From positions 3,130 through 9,826 of the forward strand of contig PACG01000102.1 of the NCBI GenBank assembly GCA_002699335.1: a DNA stretch of 6,697 nt. Direction: 5' to 3'. Numbering within the stretch: the first letter of the stretch is position 1; each line of letters starts with the position of its first letter. This stretch comes from Candidatus Poribacteria bacterium (lineage in GTDB: Bacteria > Poribacteria > WGA-4E > UBA9662). Under the pieces are notes generated by a model. The model was not told the origin of the DNA. It did no database searches and was given only the letters and a program-made list of their open reading frames with translations. Below, in pieces: positions 1-5,574 of this stretch. The position numbers were made by a program, and so were the translations under genes.

Positions 1-512
1 CTAACAGCGGCTACTACGGCTAAATCGTCCCACGGATTTGGTCGATGAAGCCTGAGCTTGACGGCCTTAAAACCAAGATCAATCAACAATTTAACTTGTT
101 CGATATGCTGATGGCTTTCAAGAAGCCGACTGGTAGCAGCATAAACTGGTATTCGCTGACGACTGGCACCTAACAGTTGATGTATTGGTTGGTTAGTAGC
201 TTTGCCCATAATATCCCAAAGCGCAATCTCTAAACCTGCTGCTCTCTTGTCTGAATTGCCTGCTCGTTTGCCACTCATGTTATCGTACCAAAATTGCCTG
301 ATCTGCAATGGATTTTGGTTTTTCAACAAGTGTAGGTCACCACCGATATTGGGACCATAACCCACAATATCCTGATCGGTATAGACCTTATACAACGAAA
401 GGCCAAAGGTGGTAGCATAACGGCCATTGGGTTCTTGCCAGGCAGGCAACCAGGGTTCTGGCAGCTGTATTGGTTCACGGGCACTTAAAATTTCAACTTT
501 TGTAATTTTCAT
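1..512 (-). CDS. Mandelate racemase/muconate lactonizing enzyme family protein (enolase superfamily), N-terminal part, runs off left edge
   Basis: Reading the minus strand from the ATG at 512-510 gives 170 uninterrupted codons up to the window edge, beginning MKITKVEILSAREP. Residues 1-120 look like the alpha+beta capping domain of the enolase superfamily, including GLEIALWDIMGKATNQPIHQ (93-112), the usual helix before the barrel. The barrel then starts, and GFKAVKLRLHR (147-157) lies where the family carries its KxK/KxR motif on barrel strand 2, so Lys152 or Arg154 may supply a catalytic base. Family members abstract a proton alpha to a carboxylate with Mg2+ (racemases, sugar-acid dehydratases, lactonizing enzymes). 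The metal ligands lie further left, outside the window, so substrate cannot be called. An in-frame TAG lies 11 codons upstream and no other standard start intervenes. No clear Shine-Dalgarno is seen. It is one of only two unbroken frames here. Family call is firm; whether the rest is intact is unknown. Confidence 0.88.
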   Translation of the reverse strand, partial: MKITKVEILSAREPIQLPEPWLPAWQEPNGRYATTFGLSLYKVYTDQDIVGYGPNIGGDLHLLKNQNPLQIRQFWYDNMSGKRAGNSDKRAAGLEIALWDIMGKATNQPIHQLLGASRQRIPVYAATSRLLESHQHIEQVKLLIDLGFKAVKLRLHRPNPWDDLAVVAAV

Positions 513-634
513 AACAATTGGAATTAGTGTAAGAAATAGCCTCTATTTTGTTTCTAGGTTAGCCAACTAGAGTAAAATACTTTCTCCTAAATATATCTGG
601 CAATTCAGATGGTTTTCTTATTTATATTGAGCTG

Positions 635-663
635 ATTGTAATACAATTGACCGGTTTCGTCAA
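635..663 (-). promoter_or_regulatory. Sigma70-type promoter for the enolase-superfamily gene
   Basis: On the minus strand TTGACG (663-658) is followed after exactly 17 bases by TACAAT (640-635). Each hexamer matches its consensus at 5 of 6 positions and the spacing is optimal. Transcription would begin near 628 and give a leader of roughly 115 bases before the ATG at 512. This is the best promoter seen in the window, and it belongs to a gene that is still open. Confidence 0.6.
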
Positions 664-1050
664 CCCAACTAGGAGATGTCCACTTTGCCAATAACCAAAT
701 TTCCAACACCTATTAATCTTCTATTTAGTTGTCGTTCCCTTGTGTTTATGGTTCCGTCGGAACCAGGGGTCAGGATTTAGCTTGATGATTGGAGTTTAGT
801 TGAGCGCTTCTAGGGAAGGTTGACTTAGAGGGAAGTTTGGCGTTCATACTTGAGATGGTTCCGAACTGGAAACAAGGCGTGATACCAATGCTCACCAGTG
901 TTCTTCGACCAAAAGCCGGGGAAATATTAGGCTGAGTTGTGGTACGTTGATACGACCTATGTCAAAAGCTCAGCTCGATGGTGTTGCTCATTTCTTTATA
1001 TAATAGCCACCGTTCGGAAAACCGACCGTTTCTGTCCGCTCCCAATCAGA
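664..1050. other. Long intergenic stretch without recognisable gene
   Basis: No frame on either strand reads as a known protein. The only structure noted is a perfect 7-bp hairpin with a 3-base loop at 749-765 (TGGTTCC, loop GTC, GGAACCA). It has no T-run on either side, so it is not a typical terminator. A TATAAT at 999-1004 has no convincing -35 partner. The stretch may be the fully decayed 5' part of the remnant that begins at 1052. Confidence 0.4.
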
Positions 1051-1051
1051 T

Positions 1052-1430
1052 GACTCCATAGTCAAATTCACCATCGATCATCTGCAAAAGACTCTCAAAC
1101 AAACCGGACATGCCGTGGTGGATGGTGGAGATCTCGCCATTCATATCGAAGTCTTCGAAAAGGTATTGTACCTCAATCCTTTCGTACTCAGGGCGAAGGC
1201 AAACGTAGATGGCGCGTGTTTGGTGGTGACAGTCTGGGACTAATAGATGGAGGGCTGGAAGTTGTGGAAATGATTCAACCAGGTGGAAGTCTCGAGGCTA
1301 TCCGGGAAAAATCTCGCCCCCCTATGCCCGCCTCAATCCACATAGAAACTACGCTAGTGACGTGTTCTTGTTTTTGGTATCGGAGTCTCTCATAGGGGTC
1401 ACTATTGAATTGCCTTGAGGGTATCATCAA
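1052..1430 (+). pseudogene. Remnant of a glycoside-hydrolase-like protein (N-terminal carbohydrate-enzyme domain)
   Basis: Frame starting at 1052 reads DSIVKFTIDHLQKTLKQTGH and then AVVDGGDLAIHIEVFEK. This resembles the small N-terminal alpha/beta domain that precedes the barrel in several glycoside hydrolase families (GH20, GH67 and similar: 'AADDLQK.L...TG..V'). Near 1160 the frame slips by one base and continues SFRTQGEGKRRWRVFGGDSL, then GLIDGGLEVVEMIQPGGSLE and AIREKSRP, a GGDxxGxxYGGLEVAE-type strand-helix that leads into the barrel. Near 1320 it slips again to PPYARLNPHRNYASD, a shortened match to the next segment. The Tyr expected in 'YGGLE' is Asp. There is no start codon context, and the catalytic barrel is absent or unrecognisable after 1430. 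Exact family uncertain; that it is a broken protein gene is fairly sure. Confidence 0.5.
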
Positions 1431-1599
1431 CGCGATTTGATGGGAACAATGTAACCATCGATTGATTTTCCTTATGGCCATAATGGTTCGTAGTTGACCG
1501 GATATCCGAGGGCCTTAACTGACGGGATGCCTTATACCTCGTATATTGTTTAATCGGACTATTTTGGAATCAGCGCGACTTTGGCCAGACGACATACCA

Positions 1600-1842
1600 A
1601 AGGCGATGATACGATATGTAGAAAGCCGAGATGAGGGATCTAGGGTGGAGGTTACGATTAATCGCGATTTACTAACTCAGAAAACAGGCAAAGAAATTGC
1701 CTAGACCAAAGGTGGCCAAGCCAAGGTTCGATCACAGGATTACTCAAAAATAATGTCGTTGATTTGGTCAACAAAGGATTATAGGCAAGCGTTGTTGCTT
1801 CTGTTCACCTATTCTAATAAAATTTCTTGTGAATCAGCTTAG
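1600..1842 (+). pseudogene. Coding-like remnant, unassigned
   Basis: One frame stays readable across the stretch with a single TAG at 1702-1704. Before it comes ESRDEGSRVEVTINRDLLTQ followed by KTGKEIA; after it comes TKGGQAKVRSQDYSKIMSLI, ending at TAG 1840-1842. The first half, with alternating charged and hydrophobic residues, looks like a beta-rich extracellular domain and could be the C-terminal end of the glycoside-hydrolase-like remnant upstream. I do not recognise a family. The stop codon, the missing start and the position between two pseudogenes argue for a remnant. It could also be a chance open frame. Confidence 0.25.
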
Positions 1843-1853
1843 GATGCAGTTCG

Positions 1854-2638
1854 ATGAATAAATTGGTAATTAGGTACATCACTCCAAAGCGGAGGATCTT
1901 CTTCTTTTCCTCTGCTTATCAATATTGCCCGTTGCCGCCTTGGCCGCTGACGACCCCGTTGCTGCTTGGTTCTTCAACAGAACGGGCACATCGGCCAGAT
2001 CAGTGACAAAATCGAATGGATTACAGACGATAAGTTCGATGATGCGTTGGCTTTTGAAGGCAAAGATGGTTGAATTGAGGTCAAAAGCCACAAAGACTTC
2101 CGCTTCCCCAAAGACACAGATTTCACTTTGGCTTGTTGGGTCAAAATAATCGGCGATCATGCCCAACCACCAATGCTAATCTCAAAATTATGGCCATCAA
2201 GGACAAAACAACCGTGGTACACCCTCTATTATGCCAATCAAGGCAAACAATCAGATGGTGATGTCAGCTTTTTTGTCGAGACGTAGGCGGACAGAGTTTC
2301 CATATTGCTGCAGGTCAGAAAATCAACGATGGCCAATGACATCATGTGGCCGGTACTAGAGCCAAAGGAACTATGTATTTATACTTGGATGGAGTAGTTA
2401 AAAGTGAGAAGAAAAATGCTGACTTTGGTGTTGCCACCCACGACGGAGGCTTACACATGATGACGCACGCCAATCGATTCATGCCGTGTTAGATGAAACT
2501 GTTATCTACAAAGGCAAGGCTTTATCAGTAGGCGAAATCAACCAGCTAATGAGGAACGGTACGGAGGCATTTCTATCAGTTTCAGCTAAAGGAAAAACAG
2601 TTGCCATTTGGGAAGAACTCAAGTTAGTTTACCAGTAA
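1854..2638 (+). pseudogene. Secreted LamG/concanavalin A-like domain protein, frameshifted
   Basis: The ATG at 1854, with AGGA nine bases upstream, opens MNKLVIRYITPKRRIF, a basic signal-peptide n-region. One slip near 1895 leads to LLLFLCLSILPVAALAADDP, a hydrophobic core and AxA cleavage site. After another slip near 1975 a LamG (Laminin_G_3-like) jellyroll reads through NGHIGQISDKIEWITDDKFD, ALAFEGKDG-stop-IEV, FPKDTDFTLACWVKI, PWYTLYYANQGKQSDGD, DVGGQSFHIAAGQKINDGQ-stop-HHVAGTRA, MYLYLDGVVKSEKKNADFGV and ALSVGEINQLMRNGTEAFLS, ending VAIWEELKLVYQ and TAA at 2636-2638. Frame changes fall near 1895, 1975, 2280 and 2491, each a net loss of one base. In-frame TGA stands at 2071-2073 and 2337-2339, both where the family has Trp. 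Such proteins bind glycans outside the cell. The roughly 260-residue length is normal for the family, so the gene is full length but cannot be translated. Confidence 0.85.
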
Positions 2639-2646
2639 GCGATCGA

Positions 2647-2663
2647 CAGAAAAGTTCTGTCAT
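2647..2663. other. Perfect hairpin just after the LamG remnant
   Basis: GACAGAA (2647-2653) and TTCTGTC (2657-2663) form a perfect 7-bp stem with a 3-base loop, starting nine bases after the LamG stop codon. Its position suits a transcript end, but no T-run follows on either strand. It is therefore a weak terminator candidate or part of the hairpin-rich intergenic block. Confidence 0.35.
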
Positions 2664-2731
2664 CAACCGGGTCATGCCCAGTGACCTCCGTGTTGCGTAA
2701 TATAGTTGCGAACTAGCCACCCGGCGGGTAG

Positions 2732-2755
2732 TAGCGACCGCTATGGCGTTTTTTT
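2732..2755 (+). terminator. Weak rho-independent terminator candidate
   Basis: A short stem TAGC/GCTA (2732-2735 with 2740-2743, loop GACC) is followed after a few bases by seven or eight T residues ending at 2755. The stem is short and set back from the T-run, so support is modest. It would stop transcription from the LamG remnant before the zapA-like gene. Confidence 0.25.
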
Positions 2756-2933
2756 GAATGTGTGTCCAGTAAAAAATCACACCTGTCCGTGCGAAGCATA
2801 GCATTACCCACCCTTGGAAGAGCTCTTATACTGATGGTCTAGTTTGCCGCGAATACGGCTCGCAGGTGTGTTGCACCAACGGCCGAGAGCGAATCTCGGC
2901 TAAAGGCACTCGCCATGAGTTAATGAAGTAAGC

Positions 2934-2939
2934 TATAAT
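2934..2939 (+). promoter_or_regulatory. -10 box (TATAAT) upstream of the zapA-like gene
   Basis: A perfect TATAAT lies 55 bases before the predicted start codon, giving a leader of roughly 50 bases. No good -35 hexamer is found 16-18 bases upstream, so the promoter may be activator-dependent, use another sigma factor, or be fortuitous. The 7-bp hairpin at 2882-2900 ends just upstream of where the -35 would lie. Confidence 0.35.
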
Positions 2940-2994
2940 GGCTTTTTGACCTTAATTCTGGGAGTTGTAATTCGCATAATGGCGGTGGTATTAA

Positions 2995-3477
2995 TTGAGA
3001 AACAAGACTGAAACTGGAAACAGAAACACCAAGGAGGCAAAGACAGTTCAGCCTAACAATAAGCGAGCGCTTGGGCGAGGGTTGGAGATGCTCACTCAAC
3101 TGTCAACCTTTGATTTGCCACAACCTCACAGCGTAGACAGACAAAACCTGAGGAACACAGATTCATCACCATCCGGCGAAGTGCCGATAGCCGAAAACAA
3201 TTCAACCACCGAGGCCGCGACCATTGAGGTCAATATTTACAATGTTTGCTACACTGTCAAATCTCCTGATAATTTGACAGTGAATGACATTCGAGAGTTG
3301 GCAAACTACATCGATGGGTTGATGCGGAGAGTCGATCGTGGGCAAGGGACAAACGACCCCCTGAGCCGTGCGATTCTAGTTACTTTGAACTTGGCGGCTC
3401 GAATGCGAAGGCCTAAAGTCAATTCAGAAGAGACAATAAATCAACTAATTGCTAAGCTTGATCAAGCTCTGAGTTGA
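2995..3477 (+). CDS. zapA: ZapA-like cell-division protein with a ParB-like N-terminal motif
   Basis: An uninterrupted 160-codon frame. Residues 76-160 match ZapA, the small cytoplasmic protein that bundles FtsZ filaments at the division site: TIEVNIYNVCYTVKSPDN (76-93) is the beta-hairpin with the V.I....Y.V.....-type pattern, VNDIRELANYIDGLMRR (96-112) the first helix, and SRAILVTLNLAARMRR (124-139) the second helix, followed by a short amphipathic helix to 160. The usual long C-terminal coiled coil is short. Ordinary ZapA is about 85-110 residues; here about 75 extra residues precede it. They contain KRALGRGLEML (23-33), very like the extreme N-terminus of ParB/Spo0J proteins, and then a polar linker rich in N, S, T, P. 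The start is TTG at 2995 with GGTGG six bases upstream and a TAA immediately before it. An out-of-frame ATG at 2979 opens only ten codons. The first in-frame ATG comes at Met32, inside the ParB-like motif. The gene stands alone between pseudogenes. Confidence 0.75.
   Translation: MRNKTETGNRNTKEAKTVQPNNKRALGRGLEMLTQLSTFDLPQPHSVDRQNLRNTDSSPSGEVPIAENNSTTEAATIEVNIYNVCYTVKSPDNLTVNDIRELANYIDGLMRRVDRGQGTNDPLSRAILVTLNLAARMRRPKVNSEETINQLIAKLDQALS
3061..3093 (+). other. ParB-type ParA-interaction motif encoded within the ZapA extension
   Basis: Codons 23-33 encode KRALGRGLEML. In ParB/Spo0J the equivalent short N-terminal box (consensus K.ALGRGL..L) contacts the ParA ATPase and stimulates its ATP hydrolysis through a basic residue. 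Here it is fused to a ZapA domain through a roughly 40-residue polar linker, with no ParB nuclease-like or helix-turn-helix domain. The similarity is seen directly; an interaction with a ParA/MinD-type ATPase is inference. Confidence 0.55.
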
Positions 3478-3559
3478 TCACCCCCTATTTCCCACACGCC
3501 TCCGGCTTGAACAAAGGAAAATAACGAGAATAGTGGTTACGGCTACAATTTGGCCACTG

Positions 3560-4042
3560 CTCCGGTCCAGTGCTAACCCAAGCCATTATTTATTGTCCTT
3601 ACGGCCGATGAAAGACCAAACTTCGTCATATTTGATGGTGGGTGATATCCCTGAGGATGATACCGTTGGTATTATCTTCGGCCCGTTCTGTGCTCAACGT
3701 CACGCATATATATTTTTCGCACTAATGCATTTAGTATTCAGCGTGATGAGTTTTACGGAGCGCAAAGATTCGATGGCAGCTACGATACTGGCGGTCGTTT
3801 GCAAGGGAAGATTACGGATTAGGAGCATGTAGTCTGGATAGCGCTGCCGTTCAAAAGTTTGTGTTTCTCTGCTGATTCTGACCATCCTTGGAGACTCATG
3901 TCCAACAGAACTATAGAGCGAAAAAACAAAAGCAGTATGGCTTTACCTCTCACTGTAAGTGGACAGCATTCTTAATCGGGCGGCATTGGTCACCGGTATT
4001 CGTGACGTTTCTCCTAACCAGAATCCGCAAATCATCCCTTAA
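3560..4042 (+). pseudogene. Carbohydrate-binding CBM9-like / DUF5916 protein remnant
   Basis: The frame at 3533-3720 reads IPEDDTVGIIFGPFCAQRHA and then YIFF, matching 'DDRVGIxxDPFHDxRxxYxF' of CBM9-like domains in DUF5916 proteins. A one-base loss near 3718 continues TNAFSIQRDEFYGAQRFDGS, then YDTGGRLQGKITD, a TAG at 3820-3822 in place of one codon, and VVWIALPFKSLCFS with WRLMSNRTIERKNKSS. A two-base loss at about 3937 restores WLYLSL-stop-VDSILNRAALVTGIRDVSP, then NQNPQIIP with TAA at 4040-4042 where the family has Tyr. DUF5916 proteins are outer-membrane-associated with a C-terminal beta-barrel; the barrel is not seen, so the gene is also truncated. Aspartates expected in DPFHD are lost. 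An earlier piece LFIVLTADERPN (around 3586-3621) may belong to the same domain in another frame. No start codon or signal peptide is visible. Confidence 0.7.
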
Positions 4043-4417
4043 GCGACGACCAGTATAGCATTTTACTCTGATGCAGAACTCGTCTACATCTCGCACCAGT
4101 TTGAGGCCTGGGCTGGGTTCATTCCGCGATTACTAGTAGCCTCTCAACCCCTTTACCCTAATACGGTAATCGTGTTAGAGTCTACTGTTCACCTGGCTAA
4201 CTCTGTCGCCATATGCTTCGGAATTACAATCGCTGATGCGCTATCAGGCATAAAAATGGAAAGAGTCTGGTTCGATGCGGAAAAAGAGAAAATAGGGGAT
4301 GGTAATTCCTTCTCAACCTTGGTCAAAAGGCAAGTTGCCCATATCCTCCGAGGGCATAAAGTAAAGCTAAAATTCCGATTGCAGAAGGACCGAGTTTGGC
4401 TGGGCGGTGTTTTGTGA
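4043..4417 (+). pseudogene. Open tail after the DUF5916 remnant, unassigned
   Basis: The frame of the DUF5916 remnant stays open for 125 codons after its TAA at 4040-4042, up to TGA at 4415-4417. Early in it PNTVIVLESTVHLANSVA (around 4154-4210) resembles the 'PNTVLDLTxNPDFAxVE' barrel-entry segment of DUF5916 proteins, which supports continuity. The later part, ending VKLKFRLQKDRVWLGGVL, looks like a beta-strand pair from an extracellular domain ('V.LKF.L....LY') and may come from a different gene joined by deletion. No start codon with a ribosome-binding site is evident. I read it as decayed sequence that happens to be open, not a working small gene. Confidence 0.3.
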
Positions 4418-4447
4418 TTTGTTCCAGATTCACTAAGTCTACACCTA

Positions 4448-4570
4448 CACAACTATAAATAATAGTGTGATAAGATCTATGGTGATCATAAGGCATACTT
4501 CCTGTCGTCAATCAGGTTTTGATAATTCACTTGCCTTGACGAGAGAAAGTGAATCACCTCATACCTTATG
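4448..4570. promoter_or_regulatory. Nested and crossing inverted repeats, candidate structured RNA or switch
   Basis: Three perfect complementary pairs lie within 84 bases. CATAAGG (4487-4493) pairs with CCTTATG (4564-4570), and with one mismatch this extends to 9 of 10 bases. TCGTCAA (4505-4511) pairs with TTGACGA (4536-4542). ATTCACTT (4525-4532) pairs with AAGTGAAT (4547-4554). The second and third pairs cross: TTGACGA sits inside the 14-base loop of the ATTCACTT hairpin. The RNA could therefore form a pseudoknot closed by an outer stem, or switch between two exclusive folds. A further bulged hairpin (CAC, ACTAT / ATAGT, GTG) lies at 4448-4469. No T-run follows. It matches no RNA family I recognise. 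Confidence 0.35.
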
Positions 4571-4849
4571 GCCACGGATAACCAACACCAAAGGTTAATG
4601 GATTGTCCTACTAGGTCCCATATAATTCCCTGTTGGATTTGACTGCTAGTTTTGCCGTATATTATCTAGCCGACAGTTTGACTCAATTATGGTCAATAAA
4701 TGTTACGGGAGGAAGATTATAGGCAGGCTAATTGGCGGAATAGAGACGTGGTGGGAGTCAGCTGACCCCTCAGGCTACTTTGAAATACGGACACCTGATA
4801 TTAGCTAATCTCCATATACGCTGCGTATTTACAATAAAGGTTTTAAACC
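4571..4849. other. Region without firm feature, probably the lost 5' part of the oxidoreductase gene
   Basis: No frame reads as a known family. The Gfo/Idh/MocA remnant that begins at 4850 lacks its Rossmann NAD-binding half, which should have occupied this stretch and more. A short open piece around 4710-4800, LIGGIETWWESADPSGYFEI, is protein-like but unassigned. Confidence 0.35.
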
Positions 4850-5496
4850 ATGACTACTGAGAACATCGCTTACATCTATGACCGGTATCTTCATGCTCTG
4901 GTCAACGGTCGGAAACAGAATTTCTGGTACGTTTACAGTGAATAGATCCTGATCAACGCGGTCTTCACGTAGCCGTAGTGGGGCCGAATGACGAAGGAAT
5001 TCTCGATGCGCTTCAATCGGTGAACTGCCACTTGGTCGGATGGTTACAGACGATTTTCTCCTCCCTTCGCTTGCACCAAAGCTGTAGGATTGGATAGTTA
5101 GCGTAGGCCTCCTGATTGTTTTTGGAGACACTCGTCTAGACGAATTATTTGATGTGAGTGGAAGTTCAATCATCCGACAGCCACGCAACGATTTTAATTA
5201 AACGGTTTCTTTGACCTCAAAAGTGTGCCTGTGACGGTAGACGTGCACTCATACCTGCATCCCAGAAGCCACTCATTCTTTTGACGTGCGATGCGTGAGA
5301 CCATCGATGCAGACGTTGTGCGGTAATCTCCTATGCCAACGGCAGAACTGGCTCTTACTCGGTGATCACAGCACACGGCATTGTTGGTAGCGGGTGGTCG
5401 TTTTACTGTGCGTTCGATTTCAGACATGGCATATGGTTTTTGCTACTAGCAGCATTCACGCAGGTTAGATTGCCAATCTCGGGTCATGTTAGATAA
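4850..5496 (+). pseudogene. Gfo/Idh/MocA family sugar oxidoreductase remnant, missing Rossmann N-terminus
   Basis: Pieces in successive frames line up with the middle and C-terminal part of this NAD(P)-dependent sugar/inositol dehydrogenase family. IAYIYDRYLHALVNGRK (4865-4915) resembles 'VYIATPxxLHAxxxxxAxxxGK'. DPDQRGLHVAVVGPNDEG then ILDALQS follows after a one-base loss. Another one-base loss gives GELPLGRMVTDDFLLPSLAP, the 'sGeLGrlv' strand, then LLIVFGDTRLDELFDVSG (5112-5165), the 'GGGLLxDxGxHxLDxLxxLxG' helix. FDLKSVPVTVDVHSY and ETIDADV follow, then CAVISYANGRTGSYSVITAH, the C-terminal sheet signature 'xVxxxFANGxxG'. The frame ends at TAA 5494-5496. The conserved His of GxHxLD is Thr. 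Stops stand at 4943, 5085, 5198 and 5282. The glycine-rich nucleotide site was not found upstream. The ATG at 4850 with AAAGG nearby is coincidental, because it falls inside the family's alignment. Confidence 0.6.
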
Positions 5497-5574
5497 ACAA
5501 TTAAATTAATAAGAAGCAACATACTAAGGGAAAAGACATTCGGGGCCCTCGCGTGGCCTTAGGTGCTATTTTAT
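5497..5574. other. Spacer between the oxidoreductase and M81 remnants
   Basis: An A+T-rich segment (about 5495-5530) with stops in several frames, where a promoter and ribosome-binding site for the downstream M81 gene would be expected. No convincing -35/-10 pair or Shine-Dalgarno could be picked out. Confidence 0.3.

Larger units (their letters stand above)
2639..2933. repeat. Hairpin-rich intergenic region, possible dispersed-repeat remnant
   Basis: Short perfect stem-loops follow one another: 2647-2663 (7 bp), 2672-2688 (GGTCA/TGACC), 2719-2729 (ACCC/GGGT, with an outer CTA/TAG at 2713-2715 and 2732-2734), 2760-2782 (GTGTG/CACAC), 2846-2859 (GCCG/CGGC), 2865-2877 (GGTG/CACC), 2882-2900 (GCCGAGA/TCTCGGC, 7 bp) and 2905-2914 (GGC/GCC). 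On the minus strand one frame reads YATRRSLGMTR (around 2663-2698). Peptides of this 'SLGMT' type often appear when intergenic repeat families are translated. No protein is claimed here. A second copy would be needed to prove a repeat and none was seen in this window. Confidence 0.3.

Noticed and set aside
1275..1481. 68-codon open frame on the minus strand
   Set aside because: Antisense to the GH-like remnant; the plus strand carries the recognisable protein blocks.
4930..5090. Possible ILEI/PANDER-type domain (GLHVAVVGPNDEGILD resembles its RGxNxVVLDP strand)
   Set aside because: The following pieces fit Gfo/Idh/MocA better in order and spacing (GELPLGRMV, GLLIVFGDTRLDELFD, VISYANGRTG), so one broken oxidoreductase explains the whole stretch.
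4829..5188. 119-codon open frame on the minus strand
   Set aside because: Low-complexity, Arg/Ser-rich translation with no family resemblance, lying opposite the oxidoreductase remnant; an antisense shadow.
5194..5427. 77-codon open frame on the minus strand
   Set aside because: It lies opposite the C-terminal oxidoreductase segment (VISYANGRTG) and has no recognisable family.
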